From Thermoanaerobaculum aquaticum (GTDB lineage: Bacteria > Acidobacteriota > Thermoanaerobaculia > Thermoanaerobaculales > Thermoanaerobaculaceae), in the NCBI RefSeq assembly GCF_000687145.1, contig NZ_JMFG01000004.1:1-46400 (forward strand): DNA of 46,400 nucleotides, in the 5' to 3' direction. Every line of letters starts with the position of its first letter. Position 1 is the stretch's first letter. Under the pieces are notes generated by a model. That model ran no database searches. It saw nothing but the letters and a program-made list of their open reading frames with translations, and was not told where the DNA came from. The position numbers were made by a program, and so were the translations under genes. Positions 7,509 to 15,839 of this stretch are shown here, in pieces.

Positions 7509-9317
7509 ATGCTCTTGCTTTCAGTTGAATCGGAAAACGGGGCCACACTAACCTACCGTTTGCAGAAGACGAAAATTGCTGTGGGTTCCGCACCCAGCAA
7601 CGATGTGGTGGTCACCGGCCCAGGCGTTGGTGATCGTCATTTGATCATTCAGCGCAGCGGGGAGGCCTTCACCTTTGTGACCGCCGAACGGCAAATGGTG
7701 GTGTTAAACGGTGAGCGCCGCTCCCGAGGGGTTCTTAACCCCGGCGACCGATTGCGTTTGGGCACCGTGACCCTGGTTTTCCGGGGCATGGTTGGCGGTG
7801 AAGTGGCCTTGACCGAGGAGGAGCCCCCGCGACCGATCAAAGCCCCGGCTCAGCCCACCGCCGAGTCGGTGGTGGTGCGTCCGGAGCCTGGAGGGTTTGC
7901 CCAGGCTCGCATGCGGCTTTTGGAGCTTTTTGCCCAAAGTCGGCCGGACCGCACCCATCAGCTCATCGCCATCCTGCGCGAGGCGGTAGGGGAGGCAGAA
8001 TTTGCCTTGGTGATTCCCCGGGAAGGAGGGGGACCGGCAGCCGAAGGGGTGGTGTTGGCTTCCCTGTGGAGTGGGGAGCTGCCCAACGTACCGGCGGCAA
8101 TTCTCCGGGAGCTGGCGACTCCGGGCAAGTTTGTGATTCAGGACGGAGCGAAGGATGGCGGTACCGCCTTTGTGGCCGTGCGAACGCCCACGGGCTCCCT
8201 GGTGGCGCTGCTTTTGGCCCGACCGGTGGGGGCGTTGGGTGATGAAGGCGTGGCGCTGGTGGCGGAAGCCGCGCGGCTTCTGGGGCTCTTCTGGGAGCAG
8301 GTGGAGCGCATGGACTCAAGCTTCACCAGCTGGGAGCTGGAGGCACGCCACCGCCTGGAGATGCTGCTCCCGGGCACCTCGCAGGCCATCCAGGTGCTGC
8401 GCGATGGTCTTCTGCAAGCGGCCCGCGGTCTGGAGCCAGTTTTGATTTGTGGGGCTCCCGGGTCGGGGCGTACGGAAACCGCCCGCATTTTGGCCACCTT
8501 GGAGCCGGTGGCCGGTCGTCGGGTGGTGATTTTTGAGGGCCGCGACGCCTCTCTGGAGGTTCTGCGGCAGGAGCTCTTTGGCCCATCGGGCAAACCCACC
8601 TTTACCGGAACCATGGGTGGCTTGGTGGGCGAGGCGCGGGGCGGCCTTTTGGTGGTTCGCAACGCCGAGCTTTTGCCGGAACCCATTCAGGTGGAGCTGG
8701 TGGGTGTGGTCAAAACCCAGGCCCAGCAGCCATTGTCGTCCACCAGCACCCGGTGGGTGGTGACCTGCGGCGAGGATCCACTGGCTTTGGTACAGCAGGG
8801 CAAGCTGTCTTCGGCTTTGTTCATGGTGTTTTCCTCGCGCATGCTGCGGGTGCCACGCCTAGAGGAACGCAAGGAGGATTTGCCCTTGATTGTCGCTTCC
8901 CTGTTGCGACAGGTGGCGGCAGAGCAAGGGAAAAACGTGCGCGGCATTACCGTGGAGTGCCTGAACGCGCTGCTGTCCCGGAGCTTTCCCGGGCAAATGG
9001 CGGAGCTGGTGGGGGAGTTGCGACGGCTGGTGGCAGCCACCGCCGAGGGCGATATGGTGCGCTGCGACGAGCAGGTGACGACGGTGGCCGCCAAGAGCGG
9101 TGGGGTGGAGGGTGCGGAGGTCCTGCTCTCGGACAACCTCAAAGAGGTGGTGCCCAAGGTGGAGCAGCTCATCATCGACCGGGTGATGCGCAAGGTGAAG
9201 GGCAATCAGTCCAAAGGCGCGAGGATTCTGGGCATCTCCCGGGGCGCTCTCATTGCCAAGCTCAAGGAGTACAGCATCCCCGACTACCGCTACCTCCGGC
9301 GCCGGCGCGGGGTGTGA
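7509..9317 (+). CDS. FHA - GAF-like - degenerate sigma-54 activator AAA+ - Fis HTH protein
   Basis: A 602-residue protein with the layout of a sigma-54 enhancer-binding protein. Residues 1-95 form an FHA domain (phosphothreonine binding; the usual GR is GS, the SxxH part is present). Residues 135-265 look GAF-like. Residues 280-520 are an AAA+ domain, and 560-590 a Fis-type helix-turn-helix. The AAA+ motifs are damaged: Walker A reads GAPGSGRT (315-322, Lys replaced by Arg), the GAFTGA loop reads TFTGTM (365-370), and Walker B reads GGLLVVRNA where GGTLFLDEI is usual, without the acidic pair. ATP hydrolysis and sigma-54 remodelling are therefore doubtful. It may act as a DNA-binding regulator or scaffold reading a Ser/Thr kinase signal. 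It stands alone in its own unit. Confidence 0.85.
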   Translation: MLLLSVESENGATLTYRLQKTKIAVGSAPSNDVVVTGPGVGDRHLIIQRSGEAFTFVTAERQMVVLNGERRSRGVLNPGDRLRLGTVTLVFRGMVGGEVALTEEEPPRPIKAPAQPTAESVVVRPEPGGFAQARMRLLELFAQSRPDRTHQLIAILREAVGEAEFALVIPREGGGPAAEGVVLASLWSGELPNVPAAILRELATPGKFVIQDGAKDGGTAFVAVRTPTGSLVALLLARPVGALGDEGVALVAEAARLLGLFWEQVERMDSSFTSWELEARHRLEMLLPGTSQAIQVLRDGLLQAARGLEPVLICGAPGSGRTETARILATLEPVAGRRVVIFEGRDASLEVLRQELFGPSGKPTFTGTMGGLVGEARGGLLVVRNAELLPEPIQVELVGVVKTQAQQPLSSTSTRWVVTCGEDPLALVQQGKLSSALFMVFSSRMLRVPRLEERKEDLPLIVASLLRQVAAEQGKNVRGITVECLNALLSRSFPGQMAELVGELRRLVAATAEGDMVRCDEQVTTVAAKSGGVEGAEVLLSDNLKEVVPKVEQLIIDRVMRKVKGNQSKGARILGISRGALIAKLKEYSIPDYRYLRRRRGV

Positions 9318-9323
9318 GCTTTT

Positions 9324-9722
9324 TCAGGTCTCCCGCAAGGTAAACGCCCCGGGCAACAGCTCCCGGAGGGAACGAACCTGGGTTTTGTGGTTGGCGTCTT
9401 GGGTCACCACCAACAGGTCAGGGTTGAACTCCGCCAGCACCTGTCGGCACGCGCCGCAGGGCAGCAAATCGTGCTGGTTGCCAACGATGGCTACGGCCAC
9501 CGGCCGAGCCCCGGCCAGCACGGTGGCGGCTATGGCGTTGCGTTCGGCACAAATGGTCAAGCCAAAGGAAGCGTTTTCCACGTTGCACCCCGTAAAAACC
9601 CGCCCGTCTTCGGCTAAAATCGCGGCTCCCACCGGAAAGCGCGAGTACGGGGCGTAGGCCTGGGCTTGCGCTTGTTTGGCTTTTTCAATGAGCTGGCGGA
9701 TGATCACCGGTGCAAGGTCCAT
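9324..9722 (-). CDS. cdd: Cytidine deaminase
   Basis: A 132-residue homotetramer-type cytidine deaminase that converts cytidine and deoxycytidine to uridines in pyrimidine salvage. The zinc site is complete: CAE (in [13 protein letters not shown]) with the catalytic Glu, and PCGAC. The substrate motif [10 protein letters not shown] is intact. The start ATG 9722 is 6 bases after a TATGGT box (9729-9734, minus strand) with TGGACC 17 bases further up, so transcription may start at or next to the ATG. The same frame is open upstream into the icd region, but that part is antisense to icd and was excluded. Confidence 0.93.
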   Translation of the reverse strand: MDLAPVIIRQLIEKAKQAQAQAYAPYSRFPVGAAILAEDGRVFTGCNVENASFGLTICAERNAIAATVLAGARPVAVAIVGNQHDLLPCGACRQVLAEFNPDLLVVTQDANHKTQVRSLRELLPGAFTLRET

Positions 9723-9836
9723 GTTTTCACCATACAGCCTCTTGCCCTTTCGGTCCAGCTTTGTGCCTGTGAAATCTTGACCAAAGTCTGGCAAGCGTGT
9801 AACCTCCCGGCGGCAGGAGTTGCCAGGGAGGGTACG

Positions 9837-11081
9837 ATGGGACTTGAAAATCTCAAAATCCCAGAATGGGGGGAAAGGATTGGTTGGGATGGGCAAAAGA
9901 TTTCCGTGCCCGATAAGCCCATCATTCCTTTCATTGAAGGGGACGGCACCGGGCCGGATATTTGGCGCGCCACCAAGCGGGTTCTGGATGCGGCCGTGGA
10001 AAAGGCCTACGGTGGCCAGCGCAAAATCGCGTGGGTGGAGGTGTTGGCCGGGGAAAAGGCGTTCAACCTCACGGGCAACTGGCTCCCCGATGAAACCGTT
10101 GAGGCCATTCAGTACTTCCGGGTAGCCATCAAGGGACCTTTGACCACGCCTGTGGGTGGGGGGATCCGCTCCCTCAACGTAACCCTGCGCCAGGTGTTGG
10201 ACCTTTACGCCTGCGTGCGCCCGGTACGCTGGATTCCCGGGGTTCCTTCGCCGGTGAAGCGGCCGCAGGATGTGAACATGGTGATCTTCCGGGAAAACAC
10301 CGAGGACGTGTACGCCGGCATCGAGTGGCCCTCGGGCTCGGCCGAGGCGGAAAAGCTTCGCTCGTTCATCGAGCGTGAGCTGGGCAAGAAAATCCGGCCC
10401 GAGTCGGGGATTGGCGTCAAACCCATTTCGCCCTTTGGTTCCAAGCGCCTGGTGGCGAAGGCCATCCGCTATGCCCTGGAAAACCACCGGGACTCCGTCA
10501 CCCTGGTGCACAAGGGTAACATCATGAAGTACACCGAGGGTGCCTTCCGCGATTGGGGTTACCAGGTGGCCAAGGAGCAGTTCGCCGATGTGGTGCTGAC
10601 CGAGGACGAGCTATACAGCCAATTCAACGGCCAGCTCCCCACCGGCAAGAAGGTGGTGATCAAGGACCGCATTGCCGACTCCATGTTCCAGCAGGTGTTG
10701 CTGCGGCCTTCCGAGTACTCGGTCATTGCCACCCCCAACCTCAATGGCGACTACCTTTCGGATGCTCTGGCAGCGCAGGTGGGCGGCCTGGGCATGGCCC
10801 CGGGATCCAACCAGGGTGACGAGCACGCGGTGTTTGAGGCCACCCACGGCACCGCCCCCAAGTACGCAGGCCAGGACAAGGTGAACCCCGGCTCGCTGAT
10901 CCTTTCCGGCGAGATGATGCTCCGCTACTTGGGCTGGACCGAAGCGGCCGACCTGGTGGTGAAGGGGTTGGAGAAGGCGGTGGCCGACAAGCAGGTGACC
11001 TACGACCTGCACCGGCAAATGGAGGGGGCCACCCTCGTTTCCTGCTCGGGCTTTGGGGAAGCCATCGTCGCCAGGATGTAG
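9837..11081 (+). CDS. icd: NADP-dependent isocitrate dehydrogenase
   Basis: A 414-residue enzyme of the TCA cycle, oxidising isocitrate to 2-oxoglutarate, with length close to the E. coli protein. Visible are [14 protein letters not shown], the substrate loop [20 protein letters not shown] with its regulatory-type Ser, the isocitrate site [14 protein letters not shown], and the cofactor segment [16 protein letters not shown]. The Lys-Tyr pair in that segment is the NADP-specific form. The start is ATG 9837 after a GGGAGGG site. It diverges from cdd across 114 bases. Confidence 0.95.
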   Translation: MGLENLKIPEWGERIGWDGQKISVPDKPIIPFIEGDGTGPDIWRATKRVLDAAVEKAYGGQRKIAWVEVLAGEKAFNLTGNWLPDETVEAIQYFRVAIKGPLTTPVGGGIRSLNVTLRQVLDLYACVRPVRWIPGVPSPVKRPQDVNMVIFRENTEDVYAGIEWPSGSAEAEKLRSFIERELGKKIRPESGIGVKPISPFGSKRLVAKAIRYALENHRDSVTLVHKGNIMKYTEGAFRDWGYQVAKEQFADVVLTEDELYSQFNGQLPTGKKVVIKDRIADSMFQQVLLRPSEYSVIATPNLNGDYLSDALAAQVGGLGMAPGSNQGDEHAVFEATHGTAPKYAGQDKVNPGSLILSGEMMLRYLGWTEAADLVVKGLEKAVADKQVTYDLHRQMEGATLVSCSGFGEAIVARM

Positions 11082-11147
11082 GTGGGCGGCCCGGCGGGAA
11101 CGGGCGTAAGCTCCCACCGCCGGGGTTTGCAAAAGGAAACCGGCAAA

Positions 11148-11176
11148 GTTTGGGGCGCACGGTGTGCGCCCCAAAC
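11148..11176 (+). terminator. Perfect 13-bp inverted repeat after icd
   Basis: GTTTGGGGCGCAC (11148-11160) and its exact complement (11164-11176) flank a 3-base loop GGT. It is placed 66 bases after icd and could end its transcript, but there is no T-run on either side, so it is not a textbook intrinsic terminator. The remainder of the gap 11082-11277 shows only a possible TATCAT -10 box at 11256-11261. Confidence 0.45.
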
Positions 11177-11277
11177 GCCGTTGCGCTGCAGGCTCTACCT
11201 GGCTGCGAAGCTGAGTCCACGAACGGCAACCCTTAGGGTGGGCTTGTTGCTCGACTATCATGGGTGCGGAGGGTTTC

Positions 11278-12147
11278 ATGCCTGAGTTGCAGCGACCGAA
11301 GATTTCCGCGGTGATTACCACCTACAACGAAGAGCGAAATATCGGCGATTGCATTGAGTCGCTCCTGTGGTGCGATGAAATCGTGGTGGTGGACTCCTTT
11401 TCCACCGATCGCACCCCGGAAATCGCCAAGTCTTACGAGAAGGTGCGCTTTTTTCAAAGGCCCTACTACGGCTCGGCGTCGCAAAAGAACTGGGCCATGG
11501 ATCAGACCCAGTACGAGTGGATCTTGATCTTTGACGCTGACGAGCGCTGCACCCCGGAGCTGCAAGCGGAAATCGAGGCCCTTTTGGCTTCCGGCCCCAA
11601 GTACGAGGCTTACACCATCAAAAGGCGGGTGTACTTTATGGACCGGGTCATCCGCTTTTCCGGCTGGCAGCACGACCGGGTGGTGCGGCTGGTGAAGCGC
11701 GGCGCAGGACGCTATCCCAACCGGAGGGTGCACGCCGACATGCAAACCCGCGGGCCCGCTCCGGTGCTGAAGAACCCCATGCTGCACTTCATGATTGAGT
11801 CCTTCGAGCAGTACCTCCCCCGCATCATCAAGTACGGCTTTTGGGGAGCGGCGCAAGGGTGGAAAACCGGCAGGAGGTCCGGCTTTCTTGAGGTTTTTGG
11901 TCGTTCCACCTGGCGCTTCATCCGCATGTACGTTTTTCAACTGGGCTTTCTCGATGGCATGGCGGGCCTGGTGTTTTGCATGCTGCAAGCCTTTGGAACG
12001 TACCTCAAGTGGGCCATCCTCTGGGAGTGGCGGGTCAACGCCGCCCGCGGCCGCATGCCCAACCTCCCGCCCTTTGATGAGGACGAAAAGGTTTGGGAGT
12101 GGAAGGCCGGCGAGGAAAACGCTGAGGAGCAAAAAGCAAACGGCTAG
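11278..12147 (+). CDS. Family 2 glycosyltransferase (WaaE/LgtF-like)
   Basis: A 289-residue GT2 enzyme. The nucleotide-sugar fold starts with ISAVITTYNEERNIGDCIESL, then VVVDSFSTDRTPEIA, and the metal-binding DxD-type motif IFDADERC. Residues GWQHDRVVRLVKRG and YPNRRVHADM resemble the lipopolysaccharide core beta-1,4-glucosyltransferases of the WaaE/LgtF type. The C-terminal part holds amphipathic or membrane-associated helices. A role in surface polysaccharide is inferred. ATG 11278 is preferred over ATG 11260 because GGAGGG lies 6 bases before it. Its TAG stop shares the palindrome CTAG with the convergent dsbD stop. Confidence 0.85.
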   Translation: MPELQRPKISAVITTYNEERNIGDCIESLLWCDEIVVVDSFSTDRTPEIAKSYEKVRFFQRPYYGSASQKNWAMDQTQYEWILIFDADERCTPELQAEIEALLASGPKYEAYTIKRRVYFMDRVIRFSGWQHDRVVRLVKRGAGRYPNRRVHADMQTRGPAPVLKNPMLHFMIESFEQYLPRIIKYGFWGAAQGWKTGRRSGFLEVFGRSTWRFIRMYVFQLGFLDGMAGLVFCMLQAFGTYLKWAILWEWRVNAARGRMPNLPPFDEDEKVWEWKAGEENAEEQKANG

Positions 12148-13880
12148 CTCGCTGGAGAACCCGCCGGCACCAGCTTCCTTACACGGCGCAGGAACTCCTC
12201 CGGACCCTCGAAGCCGGTGAGGCGCAGATCCTGAGCTTCGCGGCCCTGGTAAAAGAACAGCACCGTGGGAACCCCCGCCACCCCGTAAGCCTTCCGCAGC
12301 TCCTCGGTTTCTTGAGAAATTTGGGTGAGGTCAACCTTGAGGCGGCGGAAGCTCGCAAGCTTGGCTTTGACCTCCGGACGGGAGAAGGTCTTTTCATCCA
12401 GCTCCTTGCAGGGCAAACACCAGTCGGCGTAAAAATCCACGATCACCGGTCCACCCTGGGCAATGGCCTCCTGCAACACCTGCGCGTTGGCCTTCTCCCA
12501 GGAAAGCTCCTGTGCGGGGGTGGTGCCCGAGTGCGGCCAAAGCCACGCCCCCGCCAACACCAGAGCCAGCGTCACCGCCCGCATGAAGCGATCTACCGCG
12601 GCAATTTCGTAGCCGGGTCGGGCAATGACAGCCAGGTAAAAGCCACCGAGCACCAGACTTAACGCCAACAGCTTGTCCCCGAGGTCCCCGGGGAGCAAAG
12701 GACGGGCAAAGTAAAAGGCCAGGGCCACCAGGAGCACCCCGAAAAGCTGACGCACCCCTTCCATCCACGCCCCGGAGTGGGGGAGTTTTTCCAGGCTGCG
12801 GGTGGAAAGGGCCAGGAAAAGGTAGGGAAGACCGAGACCCAGGGCCAACGTGAAGAAGAGCAAAAAGCCCAGCATCACCGATTGCTTTTGCCCCACGTAG
12901 GCCAAGAGGCCCAAAACGAACGGCCCAATGCAAGGAGCCGCCACCAAGCCCACCACCAGCCCCATCACCAGGGAACCCACCACCCCCTGGCGGGCCCCAG
13001 CTACTCCAGAAACCCACGCGGGGATGCGGATCTCCCAAAGGCCAAACATGGAGGCGGCTAGCGCCAAAACCACCACCACAATCCCGCCGGTGACCCACGG
13101 CGATTGCAGCGCCGCACCGAAAAGTTTTCCGGTGAGGGCGGCTACCACCCCCAGGGTCGAGTAGGTCACCGCCATACCCAGCACGTAGAAGCTAGCAAGC
13201 AGAGCGGTGCGCTTGCTGCTTCCGGTTTGGTTGAGGAAAAACCCAACGGTCACGGGGATAATGGGGTACACACAGGGCGTGAGGTTCAACGCCAGTCCCC
13301 CCAGAAAAACCAGAAAAAGCTGCAAGAGAAGCGAAGCACCAGCAAAACGCTCGCTCACCGAGCCTTGGGCTACTGCGCCGCCAGCGGGTGCCGAGGGCAC
13401 GGTATTGGCTGTCGGTGGGCTTACCATCGCACCCCAAGGGACCGAAAACGCCACCTTCTTGGGCGGCAGGCAGCTCACGTTGTTGCAGGCCTGGGCTTCA
13501 AGGAAGCCGGTTAGCGTCACCTCGCCGGCACCCGCCGGAGCCTTCACCGGGATCCTCACCCAGAAGCTCCCCTCAAAGAGCTCCACCGCTTGCTCAAAAA
13601 CCTCCAGCTTGACCTTCTTCGGTTGTGGAAACTGCGGTTCTCCCGCTTCCCACCCCTGGGGAAGCTGCAGCTCCACACGGGTGGGGATGAGGTAAGGGTC
13701 GGATGGGTTGGGAGGGTTCACGTGCCAACCTTCTTGCAAACGAACTTCCAGCGCCACCACCCCCGCCTCTCCGCCCGGCTGTGGCCGGCGTTCCCAACCG
13801 GCTTGGGCCACGGAAAAGACTGCCTCCTCGGCAAACACCGCGTTGGCCAGCAACAAGAAACCCAAAAACCACCGCGTCAT
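12144..13880 (-). CDS. dsbD: Thiol:disulfide interchange protein DsbD
   Basis: A 578-residue protein with all three DsbD parts. After a signal peptide (MTRWFLGFLLLANAVFA) comes the periplasmic alpha domain with its cysteine pair C132/C137 (ACNNVSCLPP). The transmembrane core (about 180-450) has the paired cysteines in TPCVYP (C203) and APCIGP (C317). The C-terminal thioredoxin domain has WCLPC (C488/C491). It carries electrons from cytoplasmic thioredoxin to the periplasm. It could supply reductant for the ccm cytochrome c pathway encoded 8 kb away, since no ccdA or ccmG is visible there; that link is inference. Confidence 0.95.
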   Translation of the reverse strand: MTRWFLGFLLLANAVFAEEAVFSVAQAGWERRPQPGGEAGVVALEVRLQEGWHVNPPNPSDPYLIPTRVELQLPQGWEAGEPQFPQPKKVKLEVFEQAVELFEGSFWVRIPVKAPAGAGEVTLTGFLEAQACNNVSCLPPKKVAFSVPWGAMVSPPTANTVPSAPAGGAVAQGSVSERFAGASLLLQLFLVFLGGLALNLTPCVYPIIPVTVGFFLNQTGSSKRTALLASFYVLGMAVTYSTLGVVAALTGKLFGAALQSPWVTGGIVVVVLALAASMFGLWEIRIPAWVSGVAGARQGVVGSLVMGLVVGLVAAPCIGPFVLGLLAYVGQKQSVMLGFLLFFTLALGLGLPYLFLALSTRSLEKLPHSGAWMEGVRQLFGVLLVALAFYFARPLLPGDLGDKLLALSLVLGGFYLAVIARPGYEIAAVDRFMRAVTLALVLAGAWLWPHSGTTPAQELSWEKANAQVLQEAIAQGGPVIVDFYADWCLPCKELDEKTFSRPEVKAKLASFRRLKVDLTQISQETEELRKAYGVAGVPTVLFFYQGREAQDLRLTGFEGPEEFLRRVRKLVPAGSPAS

Positions 13881-14023
13881 GAAGCCTCCCCGGAGCCGCT
13901 GCTCCCCGCCCTATTTTGCCTGAGCCGGGGTAGAAGTAACTCCTGCGTGCCACCAACCCGCAAATCTGGAGGTACGGGCGGTGTTTTTGCCGCCCGAGCG
14001 CTCCCCGAGGTAATTCCGGGTTC

Positions 14024-14052
14024 TCGACAGGTGGGGCTTTTGGCGTTACAAT
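14024..14052 (+). promoter_or_regulatory. Promoter of tRNA-Gln (and probably prs-rplY-pth)
   Basis: TCGACA (14024-14029) and TACAAT (14047-14052) are separated by exactly 17 bases. The tRNA begins 13 bases after the -10 box, as expected for a short-leader stable RNA promoter. Confidence 0.72.
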
Positions 14053-14064
14053 ACTCGCGCCGAC

Positions 14065-14140
14065 TGGGGCGTCGGCAAATTGGTAAGCCACGGGACTTTG
14101 GATCCCGCATGTGCAGGTTCGAGTCCTGCCGCCCCAGCCA
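14065..14140 (+). tRNA. tRNA-Gln (anticodon UUG)
   Basis: A 76-base cloverleaf. The acceptor stem pairs TGGGGCG (14065-14071) with CGCCCCA (14130-14136), with discriminator G and an encoded CCA (14138-14140). The D stem is GGC/GCC and the anticodon stem CGGGA/TCCCG; the loop CTTTGGA puts TTG at 14098-14100. The T arm carries GGTTCGAGTCC. The U1-A72 pair is typical of tRNA-Gln. It is followed 20 bases later by prs, an order (tRNA-Gln, prs, rplY, pth) also known in gammaproteobacteria. Confidence 0.96.
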
Positions 14141-14160
14141 GCTTGTGTTTAGGGGGAGGG

Positions 14161-15108
14161 ATGGACGGGGAGCTGCCGCTGATTGTGCTTTCGGGTCGAG
14201 CGCACCCGAACCTTACCGAGCGAATCTGCGATTACCTGCAAATCACCCCCGGAAGAATCGCGCTTTTTAATTTTTCCGACGGAGAAAACGCCTGCCAAAT
14301 CGAAGAAAACGTGCGCGGCGGCGACGTATTCGTAGTGCAGCCCACCTGTCCGCCGGTGAACGACAACCTGATGGAGTTGCTCATTATCCTGGACGCCTGC
14401 CGCCGTTCTTCGGCGCAGCGAATTACGGCGGTCATTCCGTACTTTGGCTATGCCCGGCAGGACCGGAAGGATAAGCCGAGGGTGCCTATCACCGCCAAGC
14501 TGGTGAGCGATCTTTTGACTTCGGCGGGGGCGACCCGCATCTTAACCATGGATTTGCACGCCGCGCAAATTCAGGGCTTTTTCAATATCCCCGTGGACCA
14601 TTTGTTTGCTGCCCCGGTCCTCATTGAGGAAATCAAGAGGCAGGGGCTTTCTAACCTGGTGATGGTGTCCCCCGATGCCGGCGGGGTGGAGCGGGCCCGT
14701 GCCTTTGCCAAAAGGTTAGACGCCGGGTTGGCCATTGTGGACAAGCGGCGCACCAGCCCCAATCACGCCGAGGTCATGCACATCATCGGTGATGTGGAGG
14801 GGAAGACCTGCGTCATTGTGGACGACATCATTGATACCGCAGGTACCCTGGTGAAGACGGCCGAAGTGTTGCATCAACGTGGGGCGGCCCGGGTGCTGGC
14901 GGCAGGTGTGCATCCGGTGCTTTCGGGACCGGCGGTGGACCGAATCGAGGCCTCGGTGGTGGAGGAGGTCATCGTCACCGACACCATCCCCCTCGGCCCG
15001 CGGGCCTCTCAATGCGCGAAGATTCGCCAGCTTTCGGTGGCCGAGCTTTTGGGCGAAGCCATTCGCCGCATCCACGAGGCCAAGTCGGTGTCCAGCCTTT
15101 TCGTTTAA
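14161..15108 (+). CDS. prs: Ribose-phosphate pyrophosphokinase (PRPP synthetase)
   Basis: A 315-residue class I PRPP synthetase, making PRPP from ribose-5-phosphate and ATP for purine, pyrimidine, His and Trp synthesis. Family motifs are SDGENACQIEENVRG, YFGYARQDRKDKPR (ATP site), MDLHAAQIQGFF, SPDAGGVERARAFA and the PRPP loop VIVDDIIDTAGTL. ATG 14161 follows a strong GGGGGAGGG site 20 bases after the tRNA. It is probably cotranscribed with tRNA-Gln upstream and rplY/pth downstream. Confidence 0.96.
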   Translation: MDGELPLIVLSGRAHPNLTERICDYLQITPGRIALFNFSDGENACQIEENVRGGDVFVVQPTCPPVNDNLMELLIILDACRRSSAQRITAVIPYFGYARQDRKDKPRVPITAKLVSDLLTSAGATRILTMDLHAAQIQGFFNIPVDHLFAAPVLIEEIKRQGLSNLVMVSPDAGGVERARAFAKRLDAGLAIVDKRRTSPNHAEVMHIIGDVEGKTCVIVDDIIDTAGTLVKTAEVLHQRGAARVLAAGVHPVLSGPAVDRIEASVVEEVIVTDTIPLGPRASQCAKIRQLSVAELLGEAIRRIHEAKSVSSLFV

Positions 15109-15167
15109 CTGGGGATTTGTGGTAAGCTTTGCCGCCTCGTTTGGGGCGCAGGTAGGAGGATTGTGCC

Positions 15168-15836
15168 ATGGGTGAGTTGGTCATCGAGGTGGAGCGTCGG
15201 GAACGCTTTGGCAAGGGAGCCAGCCGCAAGCTGCGGGCCCAGGGGCTGATCCCCGCGGTGGTGTACGGCGGGGGCAAGGAACCCGTGCCGGTGGTGGTGA
15301 ACCGCAAGTTTGTCACCGAGCTTCTCCACCAGGAAAAGGGCAAGAACACCATCTTCTTGCTGCGGATGAAGGGCACCAAGCAGGAGCGCCACGCCATGCT
15401 CAAGGACTTCCAGGTGGATCCCATCACCCAGCAGTACATCCACCTGGACTTCATCCGGGTCATGAAGGGGCAGCACGTGCGGGTGGAGGTGCCGGTGGAG
15501 TTGACCGGGGAATCGGTGGGGGTCAAGGCCGGCGGGTTCCTGGACTTCACGGGTCGTTCGCTGCACATTGAGTGCCCGGCCGATGCCATCCCGGAAAAGA
15601 TCGTGGTGGATATTTCGGGGCTCCACATTGGCCAGCACGTTACTGCCGCCGATGTTTCGCTGCCGGCAGGGGCCAAGCTCCTGGATGATCCGCACAAGGT
15701 CCTGGTCACGATCGAAGGCCGAGCTGCGGCTGCTGAAGAGGAGCTGGCTGCGGCGCCGGCGGGGGAAGAGATGGCCGAACCCGAGGTCATTCGGCGGGGC
15801 AAGGCCGAGGCCGAGGAAGGCGAGGAAGAGTCCTAA
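15168..15836 (+). CDS. rplY: 50S ribosomal protein L25/Ctc family
   Basis: A 222-residue long-form L25 (Ctc) protein that binds 5S rRNA. The N-terminal L25 beta-barrel covers about residues 1-95 (RFGKGASRKLRAQGLIPAVV; QVDPITQQYIHLDF). The C-terminal TL5-type domain covers about 96-190, followed by an acidic Ala/Glu-rich tail. The binding site AGGAGG precedes ATG 15168. It sits between prs and pth, the usual position of the gene. The gap before it (59 bases) shows no terminator. Confidence 0.94.
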   Translation: MGELVIEVERRERFGKGASRKLRAQGLIPAVVYGGGKEPVPVVVNRKFVTELLHQEKGKNTIFLLRMKGTKQERHAMLKDFQVDPITQQYIHLDFIRVMKGQHVRVEVPVELTGESVGVKAGGFLDFTGRSLHIECPADAIPEKIVVDISGLHIGQHVTAADVSLPAGAKLLDDPHKVLVTIEGRAAAAEEELAAAPAGEEMAEPEVIRRGKAEAEEGEEES

Positions 15837-15839
15837 CCT

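Noticed and set aside
9723-10511. N-terminal extension of cytidine deaminase
   Set aside because: The frame is open but antisense to icd, and the enzyme has full family length from ATG 9722.
13975-13996. Hairpin CGGGCGG-N8-CCGCCCG between dsbD and tRNA-Gln
   Set aside because: It lies upstream of both divergent units, so a terminator role makes no sense, and the stem is short for a GC-rich genome.
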